Source: Candidatus Kapaibacterium sp.
Lineage (GTDB): Bacteria > Bacteroidota > Ignavibacteria > Kapaibacteriales > UBA7675
DNA length: 64,000 nt
Reading direction: 5' to 3'
Assembly (NCBI GenBank): GCA_028284775.1
Contig: JANQRB010000045.1
Coordinates: 50,561-114,560 of the forward strand
Both the position numbers and the translations under genes were made by a program. Position 1 is the stretch's first letter. The number at the start of each line of letters is the position of its first letter. A model generated the notes under the pieces. That model did not search any database. It was not told the origin of the DNA and saw only the letters and a list, made by a program, of their open reading frames with translations. Shown piece after piece: positions 9,331 to 18,291 of this stretch.

Positions 9331-9448
9331 AGACAGGAATGGCTTTGTGAACTGTCATCACTCGGCCTGAAGAAACAGACAAGAAAGGCAATGAAGAGCG
9401 TGAATCGGAGTAAACACAATTTTTACACATTTACAGGGAGACGGAGCG

Positions 9449-9634
9449 ATGACGAAGCGATTTCCCATAACTCCCGAACTTGACCCTGAAACGGATCGAG
9501 CTTCCGATGTATCCACGACTCATCGTGGCAAGTCAGCGAAACGAATCAAAAATAAATCATTCATTGGAGCAATCAAACACAGAGGCAGGCGCAGGAAAAG
9601 CAGTCGAAAATCAAAAATCGGATACTCTTTTTAA
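9449..9634 (+). CDS. possible small basic protein, 61 residues
   Basis: A 61-codon frame starts with ATG after a plausible GGGAGACGGAG ribosome-binding site. The C-terminal half is very basic (for example GRRRKSSRKSKIGYSF). It resembles no family I know, and an overlapping frame (9480-9668) is equally open. It may be a small gene inside the prkA-yeaH gap or chance reading of a leader RNA. Confidence 0.25.
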   Translation: MTKRFPITPELDPETDRASDVSTTHRGKSAKRIKNKSFIGAIKHRGRRRKSSRKSKIGYSF

Positions 9635-9687
9635 GACCGGGCACCGGAGTATTGTGAAAGTGTCGTAGCTCTCCTGAGCGTTCAGTT

Positions 9688-9793
9688 CCCGGTGGCGGAA
9701 TAAAGGGCTTAACGGACGAATAACTATGAGTGCAATAGTGATCAGTACATGATGAGTTGAAACGAAGCAGAATAGCCCAATTCCGCCGCCGGG
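9688..9793 (+). ncRNA. long hairpin element in the prkA-yeaH gap
   Basis: Positions 9688-9701 (CCCGGTGGCGGAAT) pair over 14 bases with 9780-9793 (ATTCCGCCGCCGGG), with one G-U. Inside, GGGCT at 9705-9709 pairs with AGCCC at 9774-9778 across a small internal loop. The apical part is about 64 bases. No T tract follows, so it is not a simple terminator. It could be an mRNA processing or stability structure or a small RNA. Confidence 0.45.
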
Positions 9794-9973
9794 CTGTCGC
9801 TCGATAGGCGGATAGCCGAGTTAAAAGTGTACCGCGCTGCGCTGCCCAGCTTAGAGGATACATTAATTAGTATGTCAGGCGAATAGTGGATCGAGTATGT
9901 AAACAACTAAAGCAAATTTTGGCGCTACGACAAATAAATGCGCGACAATGATATCAAAGGATGGAGAGCTGTG

Positions 9974-11326
9974 ATGGAATTTGTAATCAGAGAATGGCAG
10001 TCGTCTGACGCGGAGCGCAGCGACAGGAGTGCCGGGGACCGCACCCGACACAGGTATAAAGTACGGCAGGCAATTCGAGATAATATAGCCGATATTATTG
10101 CCGAAGAATCGATTATCGGACAGAGTCAGGATCGGGTTATTAAGGTACCCATTCGTGGAATAAAAGAATTCCGCTTTGTATATGGCGACAACAATAATCC
10201 GCAGGTCGGCGAAGGCGACGGCAATCAACAGCCCGGTCAGGTGCTGCAACAGGGAGACAAGTCGAAAGATGGAGATGGCAAGGCCGGTGATCAGAAAGGC
10301 GTGGATTATTATGAGACCGACATTACGCTTGAAGAGCTGGTGGATATAATGTTCGAAGATCTCGAACTGCCTTTCCAGGAGCGCAAGAAACTGCGCAATA
10401 TCGAAACAGAGAGCAATCGCAAAAAATCCGGATTCCGAAAAAAGGGTATTCGCGCCAACCTTTCGCACTACCGGACGGCCCTGGAACGGGTGCGACGCCT
10501 GCAGGGCAATAAACGAAGCATCAGCGAGCTTGAAAAGCAACTGGAACAGGTTCGGACGCTGCGGCTTAAGGAAAGCGAGGGCAGCGAGCCGCGCTTTAAA
10601 CTCGATAAAGAAGAAGAATATCTCCTTGCGCGTCTGGAAGAAGCCCATGGTCTGCAAGAGGAGGTGCAGCGCAGCCGTGACGAGCGTATCGATGAGAATG
10701 ACGACGACACTGCTATTCGTTTTCGTTTTCGCGAGAGCGACATGCGTTTTCATCATCATCGAAACAAAGTCCGCAAGGAGTCCAATGCCGTCGTGCTGTG
10801 CATTATGGACACCTCCGGCTCGATGGATACCTTGAAGAAGTACCTCGCCCGAAGTTTCTTTTTCCTCCTGTTCAGCTTTGTGCGAACAAAATATGACAAT
10901 GTGGAATTAACATTTATTGCTCATCAGACTGAAGCGCAAGAGGTGGATGAAGAGGAATTCTTTACCAAGGGGCAGTCGGGAGGAACCTATATATCTTCCG
11001 GTTACAACAAAGCGCTGGAGGTTATTCAGGAACGCTATCATCCAACCCTGTGGAATGTCTACGCATTCCATTGCTCTGACGGCGATAACTTTCCTAATGA
11101 TAATGAAAGAGCTTTAAAGGCTGCGCTCGGTTTGTGTGAAGTATGTAACCTGTTCGGTTACGGCGAGATAAAACCGAATGGAACCCGATCGTATGAAAGT
11201 AGTATGCTTAACTTTTTTACGAAGAATATTAAGAATGATAACTATAAGTCACTCTTGATTTCGAAAAAAGAAGACATCTGGACTTCGTTCCGCGATTTTC
11301 TGAAGGCAGAGAGGAGGGAGTCATGA
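9974..11326 (+). CDS. yeaH: DUF444 (YeaH/YhbH-family) VWA-like protein
   Basis: 450 residues from the chosen start. Family landmarks are the N-terminal RHRYKVRQAI segment, the FRFVYGDNNN region, the RLEEAHGLQEEV helix and a VWA-type metal site DTSGSMDT at residues 279-286. YeaH proteins are partners and apparent substrates of the YeaG/PrkA kinase. The frame is open from 9938, but the ATG at 9974 follows GGAGAG at proper spacing and matches the usual family start, so I moved it. Its stop overlaps the spoVR start (ATGA), indicating coupled translation. Confidence 0.92.
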   Translation: MEFVIREWQSSDAERSDRSAGDRTRHRYKVRQAIRDNIADIIAEESIIGQSQDRVIKVPIRGIKEFRFVYGDNNNPQVGEGDGNQQPGQVLQQGDKSKDGDGKAGDQKGVDYYETDITLEELVDIMFEDLELPFQERKKLRNIETESNRKKSGFRKKGIRANLSHYRTALERVRRLQGNKRSISELEKQLEQVRTLRLKESEGSEPRFKLDKEEEYLLARLEEAHGLQEEVQRSRDERIDENDDDTAIRFRFRESDMRFHHHRNKVRKESNAVVLCIMDTSGSMDTLKKYLARSFFFLLFSFVRTKYDNVELTFIAHQTEAQEVDEEEFFTKGQSGGTYISSGYNKALEVIQERYHPTLWNVYAFHCSDGDNFPNDNERALKAALGLCEVCNLFGYGEIKPNGTRSYESSMLNFFTKNIKNDNYKSLLISKKEDIWTSFRDFLKAERRES

Positions 11327-12822
11327 AAGCGTCAGATCTGCAGGAACTGCACCGATGGGCGTCAAAGGCTTCGGAAGTGGCACAGGAATATGGTCTCGAC
11401 TGCTTCCCCCAGGAATTCGAGATTTGCGATCATGAACAGATGTTGGGTTATATGGCGTATTCGGGCATGCCGTCGCATTATCCGCACTGGTCGTATGGCA
11501 AGCAGTTTGAAAAGCAGAAAACGATGTATGAATACGGTGTCTCCGGCCTGCCCTATGAGATGGTTATTAATTCTAATCCATGTCTGGCCTACCTTATGCG
11601 TGACAACTCGATGCTGTTGCAGGTTCTGACGGTCGCGCATGTATACGGGCACAACGACTTCTTTAAAAACAACTTCACCTTCCGTCATACGAGTCCGAAT
11701 TATACACTGCAGAACTTCAAACTGCATGCCGATCGTATTCGCGAATACATCGAAGATCCCAGCATCGGCATCGAAAGAGTTGAGGCCCTGCTCGATGCCG
11801 CGCACGCCCTCTCACTGCAATGTCGGCGCAATCTTTCGATCGCCAAACCGAGTGAAGAGAAGCAAAGGGAAAGATTTGTGCAGCAGTTCATCCAGAACAG
11901 CCAGGATGAATTTGACGAGGCGGATCTGGAGCGCGCGCTGCGCAAAGTACCGCTCGAGCCGGAAGAAGACATTCTCCTTTTCATCCGCGATCATAATCAC
12001 AATCTCGAAAGTTGGGAAAAGGACGTCCTGACGATTGTCCACGAACAGACTCAATACTTCATTCCGCAAATGGAAACGAAAATTATGAATGAAGGCTGGG
12101 CTTCGTACTGGCATCATACGATTATGAACAAGATGAATCTGCCGCAGGATATGCACATGGAATTCCTGGTGCGTCACTCACAGGTCCTGCGACCGCATCC
12201 GGGTGGCTTGAATCCGTACCACCTGGGTTATCAGGTCTGGAATGCGCTGCGTATTTGGTATGATGGTTCACTGGATGCCGGCGATCTGCGCAAGGACGAA
12301 TTGCAACTTTACAAAGCGATGAAGGAAGACTTTGAAATTCGCGATGCCGTGCCGCCCGGTACCGGCAGCAAGACCGGCCACGAGATGATGTTTCAAATTC
12401 GGGAAACGGATCGGGATGTGTCTTTTCTTCGTCAGTATTTAACACCCGTGATGATGCGTGAATTGCATCTGTTCGAGTTCGAAAACAAGAAAAGTCATCG
12501 TGGCGAAAGTGTGACGGTAGTCACCAGTATCTCTGAAGGTGACGAGTGGCGTAAGGTTAAGAAGTCGCTGCTTGCTAATATCGGCACAGCCTCCCTGCCG
12601 GTCATTAAAGTTGAGGACGCCAACTTCAACAACAAAGGAACGCTCCTACTGAGGCATTATGGCGATGGAAGAGAGCTCGAAGCAGAGTATGCACGTCGCA
12701 CGATGGAATACGTGCAGCGGCTGTGGGAAAATCCCGTTGTGCTCAGCGCGACAATCCAGAAGAAGAAGTCGCTCATTACAATCGATGAAGATGGGAAAGC
12801 TAAAGTGACAATTGACGAATAG
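11323..12822 (+). CDS. spoVR: SpoVR-family protein
   Basis: 499 residues of the SpoVR/YcgB family: LPYEMVINSNPCLAYLM and VYGHNDFFKNN near the N-terminus, NEGWASYWHHTIMN in the middle, and HPGGLNPYHLGYQVW later. In Bacillus SpoVR affects spore cortex formation; in non-sporulating bacteria the biochemical role is unknown. It is the third gene of the prkA-yeaH-spoVR trio, preceded by a strong GAGGAGGGAG site and overlapping yeaH by 4 bases. A terminator follows directly. Confidence 0.94.
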   Translation: MKASDLQELHRWASKASEVAQEYGLDCFPQEFEICDHEQMLGYMAYSGMPSHYPHWSYGKQFEKQKTMYEYGVSGLPYEMVINSNPCLAYLMRDNSMLLQVLTVAHVYGHNDFFKNNFTFRHTSPNYTLQNFKLHADRIREYIEDPSIGIERVEALLDAAHALSLQCRRNLSIAKPSEEKQRERFVQQFIQNSQDEFDEADLERALRKVPLEPEEDILLFIRDHNHNLESWEKDVLTIVHEQTQYFIPQMETKIMNEGWASYWHHTIMNKMNLPQDMHMEFLVRHSQVLRPHPGGLNPYHLGYQVWNALRIWYDGSLDAGDLRKDELQLYKAMKEDFEIRDAVPPGTGSKTGHEMMFQIRETDRDVSFLRQYLTPVMMRELHLFEFENKKSHRGESVTVVTSISEGDEWRKVKKSLLANIGTASLPVIKVEDANFNNKGTLLLRHYGDGRELEAEYARRTMEYVQRLWENPVVLSATIQKKKSLITIDEDGKAKVTIDE

Positions 12823-12840
12823 ACGACTGTTGCAGTCGAC

Positions 12841-12875
12841 AGCGAATAATACCTCAGGTGTTATTCGCTTTTTTT
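12841..12875 (+). terminator. rho-independent terminator after spoVR
   Basis: AGCGAATAA at 12841-12849 pairs with TTATTCGCT at 12861-12869 around an ACCTCAGGT-containing loop, followed by an uninterrupted T tract to 12875. It closes the prkA-yeaH-spoVR cluster. Confidence 0.9.
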
Positions 12876-13556
12876 ATGTCCCAGAGCCAGCGTACATTCT
12901 ACTGCTGTAATTCCTAACTCCAGTATCCCGGCGATCGCCGCAGCCCGACTGACGATATTAAATTGCCCGCCGGGAATCTGGTGCAGGGCAGATGCAGGGC
13001 GGGGTAGCGGCAGGACAAGATCGTTATCACCATGGATTCGGATGAGATTCGCCGCCTGTTCCTCATTGCGCCAGTCAATAAGAATTGTAATTGCCCAATT
13101 CAATGTTTCCGGCCGGCTACGCCTGAGCGTGGCCCTGAATAGTCGCCGCTCATCCGCAATTTTCAGGCCGAAGTGCGGCATAGCTGGTCCGCTGAGATTG
13201 CTTAACAATCGCGACGGCGCGAGTTTGTGCAAGGGCTAATAGCGTTGTGCTTTAACGTTCCTGAGTAATTCAAAGCGCGTACAAAACGTCGAAAGCAACA
13301 CCAGCTTTACAGGGGGTAGCTGCCTGGCTATAGCAAGTGCTACGATACCGCCAAAGGATACGCCGAGCAATGCAAATGGTACATCGGAATCGAGCCTCTT
13401 CGACATCCATTTCGCATAGCTGACGCGCGATTTCCTCGCTGCCGGTCATATCCAGGGCAGTACGATATCATCGTCAGGCTGTTGCCGCAGTTCGGTGAAA
13501 AGCTGCGCGTCAGCCCCAATACCGGGTAGAGGAAACACTGGAACAGGCGGATGCAT
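12861..13556 (-). pseudogene. broken alpha/beta-hydrolase gene
   Basis: Read from an ATG at 13556, one continuous frame of 232 codons encodes an alpha/beta-hydrolase (VFPLPGIGADAQLF at the start, nucleophile elbow ALLGVSFGGIVALA, later NLIRIHGDNDLVLP and IPGGQFNI near the end). It is interrupted by two in-frame stops: TGA at 13446-13448 and TAG at 13236-13238. The stretch just after the TGA reads poorly in this frame and better in another (TGSEEIA), which suggests local indels too. The segment after the TAG is open on its own as 12861-13232 but lacks the active site. Either the gene has decayed or the assembly contains errors here. It sits between the spoVR terminator and an intact hydrolase gene. 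Confidence 0.75.
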
Positions 13557-13669
13557 AAAAGATCGATTCCAGTGTTGCTGGTAATTTGCTGTTTACGTTT
13601 CAGACAAGTCGCGACGAATGAGTAAGCCGGAAATCGTCCTGTATTTCTCTCTCATTTGCGGCGACCAAT

Positions 13670-14494
13670 TCATTCACTACTATCAGGCCGCGATCCTTTT
13701 GTTAACAATTCCGTCAGCTTCTTTTGGTATTCATCAAAGCTCGCCAGATCATTGTGACGTCCGCCGACAATTGTCGTGAGAACTGACTCGTCGCCCAGCA
13801 AATCGGCCAGACGTACCGAGGAATCGTAGGGCACAACTTCGTCATCGCTGCCGTGAAAAAGTACGACAGGGCAGCGGACGTTAACAATATATTTATCGCT
13901 GCACAAAGGATATTGCAGCAGCAGCGAGGTCGGGAGAAAAGGCATCGAGCGCGCTGCCAGGTCGGCCATACTGTAGAAGGGCGATTCGAGAATAAGCATC
14001 TTGGGGCTGCGCTCCGCGGCCAAACGCACTGCAATGCCGCTCCCCAGCGAACGACCGTAGACAATAATTTCATTGTCGGGATAACGGTCCCGCAGCCAAT
14101 CGTAGGCCAGCAGGGCATCGTCGTGCAAGGCGCGTTCGCTGAGTTTGCCCCGGCTCTTGCCGTAGCTCCTGTAGTCAGGCAACAGTAGGTCGTAGCCTTT
14201 CTCGGTAAAGTCGGGAGCTATACTACCCCAGGTACGCAGGCTGCCCGCATTGCCGTGGAAATACAGTACCACGCCCTTTGCCTGCTCGCATCTGAAAAGC
14301 AGTGCATTGATCTGTGCGCCGTCATCGGAGTTAAGAAAATGTTCTTCAAAGCGACCGGGGAACTGGAAGGTGAAATTCTGCGGCAGACTTTCGGGATAGA
14401 ACAAGAGTTTCTCCTGTTTCAGATATGCGATCGCGCACAGTAGAGCGTAGAAAATAAGCAATATCAGAACCGGATAGAGCATATTCTTCATCAT
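13670..14494 (-). CDS. membrane-anchored alpha/beta hydrolase (BEM46/ABHD-like)
   Basis: 274-residue serine hydrolase with one N-terminal membrane helix (LYPVLILLIFYALLCAIAYL). The oxyanion region is LYFHGNAGSLRTW, the nucleophile motif is VYGRSLGSGIA, a later Asp lies in LFHGSDDEVVP and the His in GGRHNDL. This matches the BEM46/FrsA-like group, whose substrates are mostly unknown. The chosen ATG overlaps the stop of the upstream M28 peptidase gene (ATGA); a second ATG lies one codon later. The frame is open to 14518, but that would overlap the peptidase more. Confidence 0.85.
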   Translation of the reverse strand: MMKNMLYPVLILLIFYALLCAIAYLKQEKLLFYPESLPQNFTFQFPGRFEEHFLNSDDGAQINALLFRCEQAKGVVLYFHGNAGSLRTWGSIAPDFTEKGYDLLLPDYRSYGKSRGKLSERALHDDALLAYDWLRDRYPDNEIIVYGRSLGSGIAVRLAAERSPKMLILESPFYSMADLAARSMPFLPTSLLLQYPLCSDKYIVNVRCPVVLFHGSDDEVVPYDSSVRLADLLGDESVLTTIVGGRHNDLASFDEYQKKLTELLTKGSRPDSSE

Positions 14495-15471
14495 GATGCC
14501 ATTTGTGAAATGGCCCAATAAACCCCTCTTACTACTTCCGCCATTTTTGCGAAATCCAGGGTTTCGATCGAATCACTCTGTTTGTGGTAGTGAGGATTGC
14601 GATAGAAAGCGGTATCGGTGATCATCAGAGCCGGGATGCCATGATGCCAATAGTTGCGATGATCGGAAAAATCGACGCCGGGCACAATGGCGGGAGCATT
14701 GATCGAATAGACATCGACCTCGCAGTTTGCCTGCATTGCCGCTTTGAAATTACGCAGCAAGGCCCAGTCACTCACCCGGCCGACGACAGCGATGAAATTG
14801 CCGACCGATGGATAGGCCGCGCCAAGCACACCGGCCGGATAGTCCTGAGAATTTGGTTCGTCACTGAAGTAGCCGATCATTTCCAGGCAAATCATTGCCT
14901 TTACTGAGACGCCTTGTTCTTTCAACGAGGCGGCATGGTGAAAACTTCCCATATTGGGGCTGCCGAAAAAAGGCGGCTCTTCCAGCGAATAAGCTACCAG
15001 ATCAAGCCGATAGTCAGATGACTCCTCTGTGGGAGCAATCAGGCGCGCCAATTCCAGCAGTCCGGCAACACCGCTGGCGTTGTCGTCGGCACCGGGCTGG
15101 TCGCCGCAGACGTCATAATGAGCGCCGACAATTATACGTTCGGCATCCTCCGGACCGAAGGAGCAAATAATATTGCGATATGTCTGTCCATTAACATTAA
15201 ATTTTTGCTCGCTGACTATTCCGCCGCTTGCACGAAACTGCGCCGCAATATAGTCGGCCGCGGCATTCAGAGCTGTTGGATGTTCATAACTTCGTGACTG
15301 CGGCTGTTGCGTGAGCTGCTGGACATCTGTGAACAAGCGCTCCTGCGAAACCACGATCCGATCGTTTTGCCTGTACCCGGCCGTGCCAACCAAAGGATTG
15401 GTAATCAGCACGAAAGCGCCGCAGCCAAGAACAATGCATGCTGCGGCAATGCTTAAGAAAATCCGTTTCAT
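14491..15471 (-). CDS. M28-family zinc aminopeptidase, exported
   Basis: 326 residues. The N-terminus MKRIFLSIAAACIVLGCG could be a lipoprotein signal with a poor lipobox or an uncleaved anchor. The M28 zinc ligands are visible: VGAHYDVCG (His, Asp), PGADDNASGVAGLLELARL (bridging Asp), the catalytic Glu pair in YSLEEPPFFGS, Asp in SDHRNYWHHGIPALMI, and the last His in RNPHYHKQSDS. It probably trims N-terminal residues from peptides in the periplasm or at the surface. It overlaps the downstream hydrolase by 4 bases. Confidence 0.92.
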   Translation of the reverse strand: MKRIFLSIAAACIVLGCGAFVLITNPLVGTAGYRQNDRIVVSQERLFTDVQQLTQQPQSRSYEHPTALNAAADYIAAQFRASGGIVSEQKFNVNGQTYRNIICSFGPEDAERIIVGAHYDVCGDQPGADDNASGVAGLLELARLIAPTEESSDYRLDLVAYSLEEPPFFGSPNMGSFHHAASLKEQGVSVKAMICLEMIGYFSDEPNSQDYPAGVLGAAYPSVGNFIAVVGRVSDWALLRNFKAAMQANCEVDVYSINAPAIVPGVDFSDHRNYWHHGIPALMITDTAFYRNPHYHKQSDSIETLDFAKMAEVVRGVYWAISQMAS

Positions 15472-15630
15472 CGTCGATTGGTCCTGCGCGTATTGGAAGG
15501 TAGACGCCAGCTTCCGTATCCAGGCGGAAAAAGACCGTCTTGATTATCGGCATTCAACGAGCCTTCGCGGCACAATGTTACTGCGATTCTTAGAGGCGCC
15601 TGCTCTTCCTCTTGTGGATGACGAGCGCGT

Positions 15631-16470
15631 CTAATTCGATATGAGCTGGAAGAGTTCGTCGAGGTCTGGGGTCAGAATAATCTCGGTGCGCCGGTTAACG
15701 GCACGGGCTTCCGGATTGTCACCGGCTTCGATCGGCACATATTCGCTGCGGCCGGCGGCTGTGATGCGGGCCGCAGCAACTCCGCCGCCTTCGGTCAGGT
15801 AGCGGATGACCTCGGTGGAACGCAATACGCTCAGGTCCCAGTTGTCGCTGAAACGCCCGCCGCCCCTGACGGCCTGGTTGTCCGTATGTCCTTCGACCAG
15901 AATATCGATGTCTGGATTTGCATTTAACACATTGGCGAGTTCCAGCAACGCATCCTGGCCCTGTTTATCGATATCGGTGCGCCCGGACTTAAAAAGCAGC
16001 TGATTTGACAGGGACACATACACTTTGCCGTTTTTGATAGCCACCGATAGTCCGCTCTCTTTGAATCCCAGCAAGGCCGTATTGAGGCGATTAAACAAAG
16101 CCTTCAGGGTGGAATCGCGGGCCGCCAACTTGCTTTCGACTTCGTTCAGACGTCGTTCGCGCTGTCGTAAATCGGCGCGTGTCTTTTCAAGCTTGTCGAT
16201 GAGTGTTTGCATGTCGCTGGCGGAACTGGAGCGCAAGTCGGAGTAGTTCTTGCGCAGATCCGCGAGTTGACTTTCCATATCGCGCAAGGACATACCCAGC
16301 GCCAGAGTGTCTCCTTCGAGCCGCGCCACGCGGTCGCGCAGTCCATCGATAATGTTGCCGAGGGAGTCCTGCATCCGTAGTTTGGATTCGGCAAGCTCAT
16401 CATACGCGCCCTGGGTAACGCAGGAAGACAAGACGCAAATCAGAGCCAGTCCGGCGACAATAATTTTCAT
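15631..16470 (-). CDS. OmpA/MotB-domain outer-membrane lipoprotein
   Basis: 279 residues starting with a lipoprotein signal, MKIIVAGLALICVLSSC, lipobox LSSC. Residues about 25-130 are a long charged coiled coil with repeating Arg/Asp/Leu. The C-terminal ~120 residues are an OmpA-type peptidoglycan-binding domain, with LLFKSGRTDI, ILVEGHTDNQAV and the NRRTEIILTP end. It likely tethers outer membrane to cell wall. I start at 16470, because the upstream extension to 16551 lacks signal character and GGGGA precedes this ATG. Confidence 0.9.
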   Translation of the reverse strand: MKIIVAGLALICVLSSCVTQGAYDELAESKLRMQDSLGNIIDGLRDRVARLEGDTLALGMSLRDMESQLADLRKNYSDLRSSSASDMQTLIDKLEKTRADLRQRERRLNEVESKLAARDSTLKALFNRLNTALLGFKESGLSVAIKNGKVYVSLSNQLLFKSGRTDIDKQGQDALLELANVLNANPDIDILVEGHTDNQAVRGGGRFSDNWDLSVLRSTEVIRYLTEGGGVAAARITAAGRSEYVPIEAGDNPEARAVNRRTEIILTPDLDELFQLISN

Positions 16471-16551
16471 GGCATCCCCAAAAAAAGGATTGGACAAGTA
16501 GAGCGCAAAATTCGCGAAAAACAGGCTTAGCCGCAAATCTATCCAAGGCAA

Positions 16552-17052
16552 TCAGGCCGGCGTCGTTTGCTTGTCCCGTCCCGCCAGCATGGCAAGCTGC
16601 CCGAAGTGATACAATTCGTGCAAAGTCCAGTTGATGATGCAGTTTTCCTTGGTCTTGAAGTAGTCCTGCTCGGGATCGCCTTCGATCATGGCATGATAGT
16701 CATCCAGTTGATCATCGCTGAGATCGGCTATGATGGCGGCATTTTTGGCACAAATCAAAGGCCAGAGAGCACGCAGCTCAGCAGCCGAAGGGTAATGCTC
16801 AAGGCCGCGAAGCTCCGTCCCGCTTGCAAACAAGGGCACCAGGTCGGGATAGCTAAAACCGCCCTGACCGAGATATTGCGCCAGGTGGTCCTGGCTCCAG
16901 ACTACATGGCCCAGGATCCAGATTCCGTGGTTGCGGCCGGGGGATATGTTGTGTCGCAAATCATCGTCACTAAGGGATCGCAGCACATGTTCGGCCCAGG
17001 CATTCATCTGCCGATAATATCTTTGCGATGTTGTCGTTCGAGGGAAGTTCAT
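16552..17052 (-). CDS. DinB-superfamily protein
   Basis: 166-residue four-helix DinB/YfiT-like protein. The three metal-binding His positions are visible: WILGHVVWSQDH and the C-terminal HELYHFGQLAML. Some members of this superfamily are thiol transferases (bacillithiol or mycothiol) or metal-dependent hydrolases; many are uncharacterised. A second DinB gene lies 600 bases upstream on the same strand, with a GNAT gene between. The two share only fold-level similarity by eye. Confidence 0.82.
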   Translation of the reverse strand: MNFPRTTTSQRYYRQMNAWAEHVLRSLSDDDLRHNISPGRNHGIWILGHVVWSQDHLAQYLGQGGFSYPDLVPLFASGTELRGLEHYPSAAELRALWPLICAKNAAIIADLSDDQLDDYHAMIEGDPEQDYFKTKENCIINWTLHELYHFGQLAMLAGRDKQTTPA

Positions 17053-17136
17053 TTCAGCCGATTCACAGTTTGTTTGAAATTTGTTTCTTCACCCCGGCAG
17101 GCGATTTTTTAGCAATCGCCCTCTCTCTGCCAAAGC

Positions 17137-17595
17137 TTACACGCTTAAATCATAATGGACAAATTCACTGTTCTCCCGCCAGCCCAGAGACTCATACAGA
17201 GTGCGTGCAGCATTGTTGTTCGCCGCTGTTTCCAGGGTGAGGCCCCTGGCGCCCGTATCCAAAGCATACTGACGCGCGCGCTGCATGAGCCGTGTTGCAA
17301 GGCCTCTGCGTCGCCCCTTGGGTCGAACATAAAGATCGTTGAGTATCCATAGGCGGCGCATCGCTACCGAAGAAAAGACTGGATACAGTTGCACGAAGCC
17401 CAAGCCGATTTCCGAATCGCCACTTGTATCCAGCGCCAGAAACATAACGGATTCTTGTCGGGAAAAGCGTTCGCGCAGAAAATCGCGCGCGCCTGCAAGG
17501 TCGGACGATTGTTGATAAAACTGGCGATATTCGTCAAAAAGATGCGCTGACAGTTCGAGCTTGTCAATATCGGCTCTGATAATTGTGTCAGTCAC
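17137..17595 (-). CDS. GNAT-family N-acetyltransferase
   Basis: About 152 residues. The acetyl-CoA loop reads RPKGRRRGLATRLMQRA, followed by ARGLTLETAANNNAARTLYESLGW, the usual motif A/B pattern of GNAT enzymes acting on small molecules or protein N-termini. The frame also has a GTG at 17655 overlapping the upstream stop, but the GTG at 17595 has GGAG nine bases upstream and places TIIRADIDKL at the N-terminus as expected. I prefer the shorter form. Substrate unknown. Confidence 0.85.
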   Translation of the reverse strand: MTDTIIRADIDKLELSAHLFDEYRQFYQQSSDLAGARDFLRERFSRQESVMFLALDTSGDSEIGLGFVQLYPVFSSVAMRRLWILNDLYVRPKGRRRGLATRLMQRARQYALDTGARGLTLETAANNNAARTLYESLGWRENSEFVHYDLSV

Positions 17596-17654
17596 TACTA
17601 ACAACTCCGCCGGGAAAATGAAGTAAAAACGCTTGGATTCCAGGGGATGTCGCA

Positions 17655-18170
17655 CTAGCTCAAATAGTGCCGCTCAATCGTCTTGCGATGATGAATTTCG
17701 TGACCGGCAATAATGTAGGGCATCGCCTTCGCGACAAATTCCAGGCCATTGGCAATACCGCGACGGCTGAGCATAAGGGCGTCAAAGCTACGGAACATGT
17801 GGATATTGGCCAGACGCAGCACGCGAAACTCTTCTGCCAGGTCATGCAGCTTGCGCTGATTAAAATGTCCTTCTCGTACGTAGTCGTTGTGGTCGAAGCC
17901 CGGTAATTCGTGTTGTTCGTTGCGGGCGATACTCAGAGCGCGGAAACCGAAAATGCGTTCACAATCCGTCAGATGGCCCATTAACTCTTTAACACTCCAC
18001 TTGCCTGGAGCATAGCTTTGTTCTGCCTCGCTTTCACTCAGGCCCTGAAGTAGATTGATTGTGTGCTCAATTTCAAGGCTCAGAATTTTGTTGATATCAC
18101 CTTCGTCGGGTACGAGGTCGATATATGTCGCAAAGTATTCGGGATAGTCATGTCGATCGGGTTTACTCAC
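17655..18170 (-). CDS. DinB-superfamily protein
   Basis: 171 residues of the DinB_2 type: APGKWSVKELMGHLTDCERIF near residue 60 and the terminal AGHEIHHRKTIERHYL, supplying three His ligands for a divalent metal. It resembles the widespread YfiT/DinB proteins close to bacillithiol transferases, but the activity is unknown. It lies upstream of the GNAT gene in a minus-strand series and downstream of clpP. Confidence 0.85.
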   Translation of the reverse strand: MSKPDRHDYPEYFATYIDLVPDEGDINKILSLEIEHTINLLQGLSESEAEQSYAPGKWSVKELMGHLTDCERIFGFRALSIARNEQHELPGFDHNDYVREGHFNQRKLHDLAEEFRVLRLANIHMFRSFDALMLSRRGIANGLEFVAKAMPYIIAGHEIHHRKTIERHYLS

Positions 18171-18291
18171 AGAAGGCGTCCCTTTGCAAAGCCTGGTAGA
18201 TGTGAATTACCACCAACCACGGCGCTGTGATTGGCGGCAGCAAAGCACAATATCGTTGAAAATTCGGAATAATCCGAAGCAATTCAATCCG

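Larger units (their letters stand above)
9331..9973 (+). other. long gap between prkA and the DUF444 gene
   Basis: About 640 bases separating two genes that are usually close together. It holds a small basic open frame (9449-9634) and an unusually long imperfect hairpin (9688-9793), described separately. The spacing suggests an internal promoter or a processed leader for yeaH-spoVR. Confidence 0.5.

Noticed and set aside
12861..13232. A 123-codon hydrolase-like gene on its own
   Set aside because: It starts only after an in-frame stop and lacks the nucleophile; it is the tail of the longer broken hydrolase gene.
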